64,000 bases of DNA from Trebonia sp036501515 (GTDB lineage: Bacteria; Actinomycetota; Actinomycetes; Streptosporangiales; Streptosporangiaceae). The DNA lies in the NCBI GenBank assembly GCA_036501515.1, contig DASYAD010000340.1, forward strand, positions 1 to 64,000. The letters run 5' to 3'. Position numbers and translations under genes: made by a program. The notes beneath the pieces are model-generated. The model was not told where the DNA came from, did no database searches, and saw only the letters and a program-made list of their open reading frames with translations. Of the stretch, positions 33,810-42,367 are shown in pieces. Every line of letters starts with the position of its first letter. The stretch's first letter is position 1.

Positions 33810-35522
33810 ATGGGCTTTAGCCCAATCGCCTGGAGCCGTCGCAACCGGCTCAGGCCCTACCTCGCGATCGGCGCGGCGGTCGCACTGGCCGCAGGCGCGG
33901 CCGCGGGTGCCACCGCGGCCAGCGCGAGCACGTCGGTAAGTCGCGCGTTCGTGGGTTACAAGACGCCGGGGACGGTGTCGACGACCCTTTACAAGGGCAG
34001 CACGACCACGCCGATCAAGCACCTGGTGGTGATCTTCGACGAGAACGAGTCGTTCGACCACTACTTCGGCACGTACCCGTACGCGGCCAACACGGACGGC
34101 ACCAAGTTCACCGCCAAGCCGGGCACCCCGACCGTGAACGGCCTCTACACCAAGATCACCAAGTCGGGCCCGGTCGGCCCGCTGCTGACGAGCAACCCGA
34201 ATGAGTACAACCCGCAGCGGCTGACCCAGTCCGAGGCGCTCACCTCCGACCAGAACCACGGCTACACGCCGGAGGAGAAGGCCGAAGACAACGGCAAGAT
34301 GGACCAGTTCGTCCAGAACACCCAGTCGGCCACGCCGTCCGCGGGCTGCGCGCCCGAGTACTGCCCGCCCGGGATCGTCATGGACTACTTCGACGGCAAC
34401 ACCGTCACCGGCCTGTGGAACTACGCGCAGAACTACGCGATGAGCGACAACGACTGGGACACCACGTTCGGCCCGTCGACCCCCGGCGCGCTCAACGTGA
34501 TCTCCGGTGACACCGGCGGCGCCAAGGCGCTCACCCCGGTCTGGTCGGCCACCCCGAGCCAGCCGGCCACCTCGACGGCCGTCAACGACGGCTCGATGAA
34601 CGGTGACGTCGACCCGTACTACGACACCTGCTCGGACACCAACCACACCACCACCGGTGCGCTTGGCGTGCTGACCGGCAAGAACATCGGCGACCTGCTG
34701 AACACCGCCGACGTCTCGTGGGGCTGGTTCCAGGGCGGCTTCGCGCCGACCTCGACCAACGCCGGCGGCGCGGTCTGCGGTGCGACCTCCGACAACATCG
34801 CGGGCGTCTCCGACGCCGAGTACTCGGCACACCACAACCCGTTCGAGTACTACGCGTCGACCGCCAACCCCGACCACCTGGCGCCCAGCTCGCTCAAGGA
34901 GATCGGTTACACCGACCAGGCCAACCACGAGTACGACCTGTCGGACTTCACCGACGCCCTCCAAGGCACCGGCGGCGCCAAGCTGCCCTCGGTCTCCTAC
35001 CTGAAGGCGCCCGAGGCCGAGGACGCGCACCCCGGTTACTCCGACCCGATCGACGAGCAGAAGTTCCTCGTCAACACCATCAACTCGGTCGAGGAGTCCA
35101 AGTACTGGGCGTCGACCGCGGTCGTCGTCACCTACGACGACTCGGACGGCTGGTACGACAGCGTCGCCCCGACGATCGTCAACGGATCGAACGACGCCAC
35201 CCAGGACGCCGCGATCTGCTCCTCGGTCGCGGTGAGCATCGGCACGGCCAACGACCGCTGCGGCTACAGCCAGCGGCTGCCGTTCGTGGTGATCTCGCCC
35301 TACACGCGGCAGAACTACGTCAGCAGCAACGAGATCAACACCGCCTCGGTGGTGAAGTTCATCGAGGACAACTGGCTGCACGGGAAGAGCATCCCCGGTT
35401 CGTTCGACTCTTCGTCCGGCTCACTGGACGCGAAGGGCGGCGTGCTTGACTTCAAGACCGCCCCGCACTTCCGCCCGGTGATCCTCAACCCGGCGACCGG
35501 CGCGGTCGTCAAGGGCCGGTAG
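33810..35522 (+). CDS. Secreted phospholipase C/acid-phosphatase-type phosphoesterase
   Basis: 570 residues with a signal peptide (RPYLAIGAAVALAAGAAAGA, cleavage near residue 40). The phosphoesterase domain starts with HLVVIFDENESFDHYFGTYP, the family metal/catalytic segment, and continues with DNDWDTTFGPSTPGALNVISG and VTYDDSDGWYDSVAP. This is the family of non-hemolytic phospholipases C and AcpA phosphatases. AGGAGG lies six bases before the ATG. A role in phosphate scavenging or lipid turnover is inferred. Confidence 0.9.
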   Translation: MGFSPIAWSRRNRLRPYLAIGAAVALAAGAAAGATAASASTSVSRAFVGYKTPGTVSTTLYKGSTTTPIKHLVVIFDENESFDHYFGTYPYAANTDGTKFTAKPGTPTVNGLYTKITKSGPVGPLLTSNPNEYNPQRLTQSEALTSDQNHGYTPEEKAEDNGKMDQFVQNTQSATPSAGCAPEYCPPGIVMDYFDGNTVTGLWNYAQNYAMSDNDWDTTFGPSTPGALNVISGDTGGAKALTPVWSATPSQPATSTAVNDGSMNGDVDPYYDTCSDTNHTTTGALGVLTGKNIGDLLNTADVSWGWFQGGFAPTSTNAGGAVCGATSDNIAGVSDAEYSAHHNPFEYYASTANPDHLAPSSLKEIGYTDQANHEYDLSDFTDALQGTGGAKLPSVSYLKAPEAEDAHPGYSDPIDEQKFLVNTINSVEESKYWASTAVVVTYDDSDGWYDSVAPTIVNGSNDATQDAAICSSVAVSIGTANDRCGYSQRLPFVVISPYTRQNYVSSNEINTASVVKFIEDNWLHGKSIPGSFDSSSGSLDAKGGVLDFKTAPHFRPVILNPATGAVVKGR

Positions 35523-35554
35523 CCAGCGCGGCTTCCCGCCTAGTTCACCCCTGC

Positions 35555-35591
35555 GTGCCGGGGATACGCGAAACCTGCGTATCCCCGGCAC
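35555..35591. terminator. Perfect 15-base hairpin between the phosphoesterase gene and mrp
   Basis: GTGCCGGGGATACGC and its exact complement flank the loop GAAACCT. It begins 33 bases after the phosphoesterase stop and ends 14 bases before the mrp ATG. It is probably a terminator for the upstream gene. Because it sits against the mrp start it could also control mrp. Confidence 0.7.
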
Positions 35592-35605
35592 GTACCATAA
35601 GGGGC

Positions 35606-36745
35606 ATGAGCTCCCCGCTTCCCACCCGTGAGCAGGTGCTGACCGCGCTGTCCGGGGTCAACGACCCGGAGATCGGCCGCCCGATCACCGAGCTCGGCAT
35701 GGTCAAGTCCGTGGAAATCGGCGCCGACGGCGCCGTCGCCGTGGGCGTTTACCTGACCGTGTCCGGCTGCCCAATGCGCGACACCATCACCAGCCGGGTA
35801 ACCGGCGCCGTCACCCCGCTGCCAGGCGTCACCAGCGTGCGGGTCGACCTCGACGTGATGAGCGAAGAGCAGCGCAAGGAGATGCAGAGCAACCTGCGCG
35901 GCGGAGCACCCGAACGGGTGATCCCCTTCGCCCAGCCTTCCTCGCTGACCAAGGTGTACGCGATCGTCAGCGGCAAGGGCGGCGTGGGCAAGTCGTCGGT
36001 CACGGTGAACCTAGCCGCCTCGCTCGCGGCGTCCGGGCACAAGGTCGGCCTCATCGACGCGGACATCTACGGTCACTCCGTGCCCCGGATGCTCGGCGTC
36101 ACCGGCCTGCCCACCAAGGTCCAGGACATGATCATGCCGCCTGCCGCCAAGGGCGTGAAGGTCATCTCCGCCGGGATGCTCAAGCCGCCAGGCCAGGACG
36201 CGCTGCCGGTCCGCGGGCCCATCCTGCACCGCCTGCTTGAGCAGTTCCTGGCCGACTTCTACTGGGGCGACCTGGACTACCTGCTCATCGACATGCCGCC
36301 GGGCACCGGCGACATCGCGCTGTCCCTCGCCCGGCTGGTGCCGGGGGCGGAGCTGGTGATCGTGACCACACCGCAGGTCGCCGCCGCTGAGGTCGCCAAG
36401 CGGGCGGGAACGCTGGTCACCCAGACCCACCAGCGGGTCATCGGCGTCATCGAGAACATGTCCTACCTGCTCTGCCCGCACTGCGGCGAGCCGATGGACG
36501 TCTTCGGCTCAGGCGGAGGCGAGGCCGTCGCGGCGGCGCTCACCCAGCTCACCGGGACCGACGTGCCGCTGCTCGGCCAGATACCGATGGACGTACGGCT
36601 ACGCGAGGGCGGCGACAGCGGCAACCCGCTGGTGCTGGCAGAACCGGCCTCGCCTGCCGCGCTGCAGCTGGCCAAGGTGGCCGAGTCGCTCGTCGGCAAG
36701 GGACGCGGCCTGGCAGGCCGGATGCTGAGCCTCAGCCCCCGGTAG
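35606..36745 (+). CDS. mrp: Mrp/ApbC-type iron-sulfur carrier ATPase
   Basis: 379 residues. An N-terminal DUF59/FSCA domain (GVNDPEIGRPITELGMV, YLTVSGCPMRD) is followed by the P-loop ATPase with the deviant Walker A motif SGKGGVGKSSV. The CxxC motif LLCPHCGEP binds the iron-sulfur cluster between two subunits. It delivers clusters to apoproteins. The ATG is only one base after AAGGGG, which is unusually close. It converges on tatB. Confidence 0.93.
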   Translation: MSSPLPTREQVLTALSGVNDPEIGRPITELGMVKSVEIGADGAVAVGVYLTVSGCPMRDTITSRVTGAVTPLPGVTSVRVDLDVMSEEQRKEMQSNLRGGAPERVIPFAQPSSLTKVYAIVSGKGGVGKSSVTVNLAASLAASGHKVGLIDADIYGHSVPRMLGVTGLPTKVQDMIMPPAAKGVKVISAGMLKPPGQDALPVRGPILHRLLEQFLADFYWGDLDYLLIDMPPGTGDIALSLARLVPGAELVIVTTPQVAAAEVAKRAGTLVTQTHQRVIGVIENMSYLLCPHCGEPMDVFGSGGGEAVAAALTQLTGTDVPLLGQIPMDVRLREGGDSGNPLVLAEPASPAALQLAKVAESLVGKGRGLAGRMLSLSPR

Positions 36746-36763
36746 AGCCCTGTTCAGGCGTGG

Positions 36764-36793
36764 TTAGCTGGCCCTCTCGCGGGGGCCAGCTAA
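36764..36793. terminator. Bidirectional terminator between mrp and tatB
   Basis: TTAGCTGGCCC and GGGCCAGCTAA form a perfect 11-base stem with an eight-base loop, centred between the two convergent stop codons. Confidence 0.8.
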
Positions 36794-36795
36794 GC

Positions 36796-37173
36796 TCAGG
36801 TCGCCTCGATGTCGAACGGCGGGTCTTCCCCGTCGAGCAGGGTGCCGCGGGCGCCGCTGATAACGGCGACGTCGCCGGCGGCCGAATCCTGGGCGGCACT
36901 GAGGTCGCCGAGCGCCTGCTGTGACCCGCCAGGAACGTCGTCGAGCAGGTGCTTCTGCACGAAGCGGCGCGGGTTCAGGTCGTCGAAGTCGAAGTCCTGG
37001 AACTCGGGCCCGAGGCCCTCCCGCAGGTCGGCCTTGGCGCCCTCGGCGATCCGCCGCAGGTCGCGCAGCGTCTTGCCGGCCTGCGACGCGATCCTCGGCA
37101 GCTCGTGCGGACCGAACACGATGAGCGCGATCACGGCGAGGACCAGCAGCTTGGTCAGCGAAAGGTCAAACAC
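36796..37173 (-). CDS. tatB: Sec-independent translocase subunit TatB
   Basis: 125 residues. One N-terminal membrane helix (LTKLLVLAVIALIVFGPHELP) followed by the amphipathic helix ASQAGKTLRDLRRI is the TatA/B form; the Glu-Leu-Pro hinge and long acidic C-terminal tail fit TatB. It works with TatA and TatC to export folded proteins such as EfeB. The GTG start has GGAG six bases upstream. Position beside sigE-rseA equals Rv1224 near Rv1221-Rv1222. Confidence 0.88.
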   Translation of the reverse strand: MFDLSLTKLLVLAVIALIVFGPHELPRIASQAGKTLRDLRRIAEGAKADLREGLGPEFQDFDFDDLNPRRFVQKHLLDDVPGGSQQALGDLSAAQDSAAGDVAVISGARGTLLDGEDPPFDIEAT

Positions 37174-37316
37174 TCAGCTCTCCGTCAGCGGTCGGTCGAC
37201 ACCCATTCAACACTTTAAACCGTATTCGGCGCCACCGGGGTCACGGGTTGTCCTGCCGTTGAACAAGCTGGGCCGGCCGCCCGGCCTGGACTGGCCGTTC
37301 TGCCTGGACTGGCCGC

Positions 37317-38534
37317 TCAGCCGAACGGGTTGACCAGCCGGGCCAGCCGCTCGAATCCGCGGCCGAGCCGCCCGAGAAGTCCCTGCGTGCCGCTCACCTG
37401 CAGTGCCCCGACCGCCTGGGTGACCGTTTGCGGCGGCGCGTCCGCGATGACCGTGTAGACGAGGCCTGACCCCGCCCAGGTCACCGAGTGCCCGGACACA
37501 AAAGCCTGCGTGCTCGCCAGCTTGATCTGCCGCCAGCCCGGCATCGTGGCCGCCAGGGCGCCCCGCTGGACGAAGAGCGAGACGACGTAGAGCCCGTCCG
37601 AGTACTCCAGGTCCACGACTTTGCCGTCCGGGGTCTGGGTCCAGGCCGCCGCGTACAGCGGCAGTCCGCCGGGGAGGCTGGCCGGCATCGCTTCGCCCTG
37701 TCCGGCCAGTGACGCGCGGAACTGCCCCGGTGACGCGGCCGAGACCCAGGCCGACTGTGACTGCGACTGCTGCCCGGCCGATCCCGCGACCGCGGCCCTG
37801 GAGGCGGCGAGCGAGCCGAACTGTACGCTCGCGAACGCGTCCTGGCTGACCAGGTGGTCCGAAGCGTCGAACAGGTCGCGGCGCAGCGGCAGCATCGTCT
37901 GCTGGTCCAGCCAGTAGCGCGCGGCCAGGGACCCGTCGAACCTGAACAGCTCGACGACGGCCGCCGGGCGGCCCGCTACGGTCCCGCTTCCGTCGTAGGC
38001 GGCTACGTAGTGCTGGCCGAGCAGCGTCACCAGGGACTTGGTGACACCGAAGACGCCTTCTGGCGCGCCGGCGGCCCCGGCCGACGAGGTGGCAGGCTGC
38101 GCGGCGGCCGACATGCCGCCGGAAGTTTGCACCAGTGTCCCGCCGCCGCCCTGGTGCCACACCTCGGAGACGACCTTGACGCTGCCGTCCACGCCGGACT
38201 GCGCGATCTGCTCAGTGCCGCGGTAAGAGGTCGCGAGGCCGGCGCTGGCCGCCTCGTCGAGCAGCAGCATGCCCATCGCCTGCTGAGTGGACGTCACCCG
38301 GCTGTACACCGTGACCGGCAGGCCAGACGAGCCCTGCACAGCCGCCACGTCGTTGCGCGCCGCCGCGCGGGTGGTCGCGGGCGCGACCGCGACGGTCCCG
38401 GCCAGGGCGGCGCCGGCCGCCGCGACGGTCGCCCGCGCGCTGCTGTGGTCGTGGCCGACGACCCCGATCACGGCAACCAGGCCGGGAACGGTCACGGTGG
38501 CCACAGCGGCCAGCATCAGACCTGAGCGCATCAC
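37317..38534 (-). CDS. RseB/MucB-like regulatory protein of the sigE operon
   Basis: 405 residues with an N-terminal export signal or anchor (LMLAAVATVTVPGLVAVIGVVG). The central part has the MucB/RseB-type lipoprotein-like fold: TSYRGTEQIAQ, VSEVWHQGGGGT, RYWLDQQTMLPLRRDLFDA. RseB proteins sense envelope lipid or protein stress and shield the anti-sigma factor from proteolysis. It begins GTGATG, overlapping the anti-sigma factor stop by four bases. Confidence 0.8.
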   Translation of the reverse strand: MMRSGLMLAAVATVTVPGLVAVIGVVGHDHSSARATVAAAGAALAGTVAVAPATTRAAARNDVAAVQGSSGLPVTVYSRVTSTQQAMGMLLLDEAASAGLATSYRGTEQIAQSGVDGSVKVVSEVWHQGGGGTLVQTSGGMSAAAQPATSSAGAAGAPEGVFGVTKSLVTLLGQHYVAAYDGSGTVAGRPAAVVELFRFDGSLAARYWLDQQTMLPLRRDLFDASDHLVSQDAFASVQFGSLAASRAAVAGSAGQQSQSQSAWVSAASPGQFRASLAGQGEAMPASLPGGLPLYAAAWTQTPDGKVVDLEYSDGLYVVSLFVQRGALAATMPGWRQIKLASTQAFVSGHSVTWAGSGLVYTVIADAPPQTVTQAVGALQVSGTQGLLGRLGRGFERLARLVNPFG

Positions 38535-39109
38535 GGCCTCGCGGCTGCCGCCTGGAGAGAGGCGGACACATCCGACGGGTCAGCGAACGGGACATCGCCC
38601 GCATTGGCCGCGTGCTCGACGTCGAACACCTCGACCTGCGGCGTGATCCGCGGCCCGGTGGCGCTGCCACCGCCGCCGCCCATGCCGAAGGCCGCGGTGC
38701 CGATACCGACGACGACCAGGGACACGGTGCCCCACAGCACGTAACGGCCGCGCCGCCGTCTGGCCTGGCCCGGCCGGCGGGATGTGTAAGGCCCGGCGCT
38801 GCCCGGGCGGGCGGCCGCCCGCCCGGCCGCGCCGCGCCGGGGGTGCTCGCCTCCGTCGCGGTCCCTGTACCGAGCCGGCAGCTGGCTGGGCGGCCCGTCC
38901 TCGCCGGTCATCGCGAGCAGCCGCCCGGCGATCCCTTCGGCGTCGCAGGCCCCGGCGAGCGCGCGCAGCTCAAGCTTGAGCTGGCGCAGCGAGTTCGCCT
39001 CCGCCTGACAGGTGTCGCAGGCCGCCAGGTGGGCGCTGGCCCGGTCAAGCTCGGCACCGCTCAGCTCGCCGTCGACGAGGGCGGACAGCATGTCTCCGAG
39101 GTGGCTCAC
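38531..39109 (-). CDS. rseA: Anti-sigma factor (RseA/ZAS type)
   Basis: 192 residues. The zinc-binding anti-sigma motif is HLAACDTC after GELSGAELDRASA. A membrane helix (YVLWGTVSLVVVGIGTAAF) near residues 122-142 separates it from an exported tail, giving a membrane-tethered inhibitor of SigE. It overlaps sigE by four bases, so the regulator is translated with its target. Confidence 0.9.
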   Translation of the reverse strand: MSHLGDMLSALVDGELSGAELDRASAHLAACDTCQAEANSLRQLKLELRALAGACDAEGIAGRLLAMTGEDGPPSQLPARYRDRDGGEHPRRGAAGRAAARPGSAGPYTSRRPGQARRRRGRYVLWGTVSLVVVGIGTAAFGMGGGGGSATGPRITPQVEVFDVEHAANAGDVPFADPSDVSASLQAAAARP

Positions 39110-39705
39110 CGTTCCTTCACCCGCCGATCCTTGTCCCGGTGCGCGAGGGCCGCGCGCAGCTGCGCCCGGCCCCGGTGGATGCGGCTGCGCACCGTGCCGA
39201 GTTTTACCCCCATCGTCGCCGCGATCTCCTCGTAGGAGAAACCCTCAATGTCACACAGCACGACCGCCGCCCGGTAATCAGGCGCCAGCGCCTGCAACGC
39301 GGCCTGGATGTCGCCGTCGAAGTGGTTGTCGTCCCAGGCCTGGGCGGGTGACTGCTCGTTGCCCGGTATCCGGTGCTCGGCGTCGTCCCCTAGCCCCTCG
39401 AACCTGATCCGCTGCCTGCGTCTGGCCCCGTCGAGGAAGAGGTTGGTGGTGATCCGGTGCAGCCAGCCCTCGAAAGTGCCTGGCTTGTAGGTGGACAGCG
39501 AGCGGAACACGCGGACGAAGACCTCTTGGGTGAGGTCCTCGGCGTCGTGCTGGTTGCCGGTGAGCCGGTAGGCAAGGCGGTACACCCGGGCGGAATGGGC
39601 ACGCACGATCTCGTCCCAGCTCGGCGCCGTCCACTGCGCCGCCGGGTCACGGTCGTCCTGTCCGGTATTCTCCGGCTCTGTCACCAGGTCGAGGCTCTCG
39701 CTCAT
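39106..39705 (-). CDS. sigE: ECF RNA polymerase sigma factor SigE
   Basis: 199 residues. Region 2 is YRLAYRLTGNQHDAEDLTQ and VFVRVFRSL; region 4 is IEGFSYEEIAATMGVKLGTV then RSRIHRGRAQLR. With RseA and RseB downstream it forms a membrane-stress regulon as in Rv1221-Rv1222c. An ECF promoter of its own type lies just upstream (39715-39740), implying autoregulation. No Shine-Dalgarno sequence is next to the ATG. Confidence 0.94.
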   Translation of the reverse strand: MSESLDLVTEPENTGQDDRDPAAQWTAPSWDEIVRAHSARVYRLAYRLTGNQHDAEDLTQEVFVRVFRSLSTYKPGTFEGWLHRITTNLFLDGARRRQRIRFEGLGDDAEHRIPGNEQSPAQAWDDNHFDGDIQAALQALAPDYRAAVVLCDIEGFSYEEIAATMGVKLGTVRSRIHRGRAQLRAALAHRDKDRRVKER

Positions 39706-39714
39706 CGACTAGCC

Positions 39715-39740
39715 AACGGTCCCCACCTGCTAAAGGTTCC
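39715..39740 (-). promoter_or_regulatory. ECF (SigE-type) promoter of the sigE operon
   Basis: On the minus strand GGAAC (39740-39736) and CGTT (39718-39715) are separated by 17 bases, the classic ECF spacing for SigE/SigH-type sigma factors. The sigE ATG lies only nine bases after the -10, so transcripts from it would have almost no leader. Confidence 0.75.
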
Positions 39741-39754
39741 ACGGACCAGCGAAA

Positions 39755-40408
39755 TTGGCTAGGCTCACGCGTGAAAAGACAAGTGTACGCACGGGCAGGG
39801 CTCAAGGGGGCATCATCGACTACGACGAGGCGGCCTACGCGGTGGAGGACGAACCGCTGCTCACCGCCCGAGCCAACGCCGAGGACCTCGGCGGGACAGT
39901 ACCGGTACAGCCTGCCGCCGGGGCCGCGCTGCGGTTCCTCGCGACCGCCATCGCGGCCCGCGCGGTAGTGGAGATCGGCACCGGGTGCGGCAGCTCAGGC
40001 ATCTGGCTGCTGCGCGGCATGCGCCCCGGCGGGGTGCTTACCAGCGTGGACACCGAACCCGAGTACCACCGGCTCGCCCGCAAGTCATTCGCGGAGGCTG
40101 GCTTCGCCGCCAACCAGGCGCGGCTCATACTCGGCCGGGCACTGGACGTGCTGCCGCGGCTGTCCGACGGCGGTTACGACCTCGTATTCTGCGACGCCGA
40201 CCAGGCCGCCTACCCGGAGTACCTGACGGCCGGGCTGCGACTGCTCCGCGCCGGCGGCGTCGTCGTGTTCAACGACGTGCTGCCGCCAGGCGCGGGTCCG
40301 GCCACGGACGGCGCGCGGGAACTCGCCAGCCTGGTCGGCAACGATGAGAGACTGGTCCCGCTGCTGCTTCCAGTCGCGGGCGGCATGCTCGCCGCCATCA
40401 AAAGATAA
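39755..40408 (+). CDS. O-methyltransferase (Rv1220c type)
   Basis: 217 residues if the TTG at 39755 is used. The SAM-binding core is VVEIGTGCGSSGIWLLRGM, TSVDTEPEY and DLVFCDADQ. This cation-dependent O-methyltransferase family sits divergently from sigE in many actinomycetes. The start is uncertain: no ATG is in frame near the expected N-terminus, and a GTG at 39842 would give a shorter protein. A possible -10 TAGGCT lies at 39760. Substrate unknown. Confidence 0.83.
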   Translation: MARLTREKTSVRTGRAQGGIIDYDEAAYAVEDEPLLTARANAEDLGGTVPVQPAAGAALRFLATAIAARAVVEIGTGCGSSGIWLLRGMRPGGVLTSVDTEPEYHRLARKSFAEAGFAANQARLILGRALDVLPRLSDGGYDLVFCDADQAAYPEYLTAGLRLLRAGGVVVFNDVLPPGAGPATDGARELASLVGNDERLVPLLLPVAGGMLAAIKR

Positions 40409-40478
40409 AAACAGGTTCGTCAGAACGGGCGTGCGTCCCGTGGCCAAGCCGGCGGCGCGCACGCGAGCCGCCAGGCCC

Positions 40479-40646
40479 TTAGCCGACGCACTCTCGCAGC
40501 GCTTCACCGAGCTTCTTAGCCTCATCGGCAGACAACTCGACTACAAGCCGGCCGCCACCCTCAAGGGGAACGCGCATCACGATGCCGCGGCCCTCCTTGG
40601 TCACCTCGAGCGGGCCATCGCCCGTCCGCGGCTTCATCGCCGCCAT
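40479..40646 (-). CDS. DUF3117 small protein
   Basis: 55 residues (MAAMKPRTGDGPLEVTKEGR through LGEALRECVG), a highly conserved actinobacterial small protein of the DUF3117 family. AAGGGG lies seven bases before the ATG. The fold is predicted as a small beta-alpha unit. Function unknown, but strong conservation argues for a real gene despite its size. Confidence 0.88.
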   Translation of the reverse strand: MAAMKPRTGDGPLEVTKEGRGIVMRVPLEGGGRLVVELSADEAKKLGEALRECVG

Positions 40647-41034
40647 GCTGCATCCCCTTCCTCAGTGCACACCACATGCCAACCGCGCCCGGCCAGGTCC
40701 CGCCAGCGGCTCCACCGGACAGCAACAACCGCGTCGATCCGTCGCCCTATTATCCCGTGTTCGAGCGCAGAATGGTAATGATCAGCTACGCGCGCCGTCC
40801 ACCAAACTCGCGGATCGGCGGGAAGAACGGGTCGCGCGGACGTTTTAGCAGCCTCTGAGGAGCATCTGCGCGCGGCAGCCCCGTAGGCCCTTCCAGCACT
40901 GCGACCGCCATTGGCCCTCTCGAGGCAAGGCTCGCCCGCTCGGCTTGCCGAGCGATGATCGTTATGTGTAGCAGTCACGCGGTTGCGTACCCAGCGCATC
41001 AGCCGTCCTTTCCGCAACAAAAAGTATTAACTAT
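40647..41034. other. Intergenic region between the DUF3117 gene and the HNH fragment
   Basis: About 390 bases. A minus-strand open frame covers most of it but shows no family resemblance and no ribosome site. Base composition falls towards the right end (41010-41070), where A/T-rich sequence unlike the surrounding chromosome begins. No tRNA gene was found. Confidence 0.4.
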
Positions 41035-41241
41035 GTGCTACTCAATGATATACATCAAATGAACTTAGATTCGATACTAGGCCGTCCGAGGGCCGGCAAG
41101 GGGAAAAACTGCGTCTTCGAACACATCGTGGTGATGGAACGACTGCTGGGACGGTTCATGCTCCCCGATGAGTCTGTGCATCACCTAAACGGAGTCCGCG
41201 ACGATAACCGCCCAGTCAGAGGTTGCGGATCAAGAAGCTAG
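41035..41241 (+). pseudogene. Truncated HNH endonuclease
   Basis: 68 codons from GTG 41035. VFEHIVVMERLLGRFMLPD and ESVHHLNGVRDDNRP are the phage/homing-type HNH core (His-His then Asn). The family continues with ENLELW after DNRP, but here the frame runs into VRGCGSRS and stops, so the C-terminal end is lost. A/T-rich codons (atgatatacatcaaatgaac) differ from all neighbours and indicate transfer. It lies just beyond the 3' end of the tmRNA gene, a common integration site. Confidence 0.65.
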
Positions 41242-41257
41242 CGGCTCGGCAAAACAA

Positions 41258-41289
41258 AACGCGCCGGACGGCTGAGCCGTCGGCGCGTT
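41258..41289 (-). terminator. Rho-independent terminator of ssrA
   Basis: On the minus strand AACGCGCC-GACGGCT pairs with AGCCGTC-GGCGCGTT with one bulged base, followed by TTTGTTTTG. It is one of the few hairpins in the window with a real T-run. Confidence 0.85.
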
Positions 41290-41308
41290 CTGCAACAGGG
41301 ATGCCTTT

Positions 41309-41355
41309 CATCTCCAACACCGTTTAGGCTTTGCAACTAAACGATCTTGGAGATG
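41309..41355. repeat. Extended palindrome overlapping the tmRNA 3' end
   Basis: Outer arms CATCTCCAA/TTGGAGATG and inner arms CGTTTAG/CTAAACG are each perfect inverted repeats, with three bases between outer and inner arms on both sides and nine in the centre. The right outer arm is the acceptor strand of the tmRNA itself (41348-41355). It may be a processing hairpin or an attachment-site scar. Confidence 0.7.
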
Positions 41356-41736
41356 CGGGGAATCGAACCCCGGTCCTTCGGGACCTTTCCAAGTCTTCTC
41401 CGAGCGCAGCCTGCTGTGTTTTTCTCAGCCCCGGCGATCACGCAGGCAAGACGCCGACGGGCTCAGCCACTGTTTGATTTCCTAGCCGGTCCCGTGGCCG
41501 GGCCTGCTAGTTTAGCCTTCTAGTTGATGCCAGATTCCGGGCCGAAGGCACTCCCGGGCTGACAGTCAAACCCTCAGACTTGCTTAGGCAGCAAGAGCGA
41601 GAGCGGTCCTGGGGACCTTGACAGTGCTATTTGAGTTGGCACTTGTGTTTTGCGGTCGCATTTTTACGAGGTTACGTCCGCCACCCTCAGCTCGCTTCTC
41701 TTGGATTAACCACCGAAGTCGAAACCGTTCATCCCC
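41348..41736 (-). ncRNA. ssrA: Transfer-messenger RNA (tmRNA)
   Basis: About 389 nt. The 5' end GGGGATGAACGGTTTCGAC pairs with the 3' end CATCTCC to form the tRNA-like acceptor stem, and the T-arm is CGGGGTTCGATTCCCCG. The tag frame reads ANSNSTVKVPRTALALAA and stops at TAA; the final ALAA is the proteolysis signal. tmRNA with SmpB frees stalled ribosomes. CCA is not encoded. smpB is not in the window. Confidence 0.95.
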
Positions 41737-42367
41737 CTGTTGAGTTGTAGACGGCCCCGCGGGGCGTGACCGCCACCATGAGGTTACTACGAAGAACACG
41801 GACTCGCCAACGGAGATTCCCGGTCGCTGGCCGCACCCCGGCCGCACCGGAGCGAGGCAGGCGACCGAGGCCAGGACCGTACTGTCACCCGAGGCCCGGA
41901 CTGGGGCTGGTGACCGAGGCCCGCTTGGGGGTCCTTGGGGGTGCGGCGCTTGTGGCGGTGCGGCACATCCGCTGCTGGCGGTGGCGCACCGGGCGGAAAA
42001 TGAGATGGCCCCCGCGAGCGCTGGCGGTGGCCGAGACGCGCCCACGGGGGCCGACCGGCAGGGTCGGAGCCGGTCTTCCAAGTCCGGGCCTCCCCCGAGA
42101 TGAGGCCCGGCTCTCAACGACTGGGCCGCAACCCCCCAAGCGAGCCTCAGTCATAGTTGAGGACGCCGGAGAGCGGCCGAATGGTTGCTCCCCGTGACGA
42201 GAAACTTGGTAACGATAAGATAACGTTGACTCGCGGCCACCGAAACCCCTTTCCGATCGAGGTTCCCACCAGCCGCAACCTGGGCGAAGTCCTTCGTTGT
42301 CCAAACGCACCGGGTCACGACAGACCCCAACGCCGATCATTTTTACTCACGGACAGTAGTCATTCAA
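41737..42367. other. Non-coding region between ssrA and ilvE
   Basis: About 630 bases with no convincing gene. The part nearest ssrA should hold its promoter; TACAAC about seven bases before the RNA 5' end is a possible -10. From 41870 to 42130 the motif GAGGCCCG recurs at least three times and its complement once. From 42190 to 42360 base composition is lower in G+C. Confidence 0.5.

Noticed and set aside
40634..41020. A 128-codon minus-strand open frame upstream of the DUF3117 gene
   Set aside because: It overlaps the DUF3117 start, has no ribosome site and shows no family motif.
41584..42117. A 177-codon minus-strand frame ending in ALALAA
   Set aside because: Its C-terminal end is the tmRNA tag peptide read in the tag frame; the rest is antisense or upstream non-coding sequence, not a gene.
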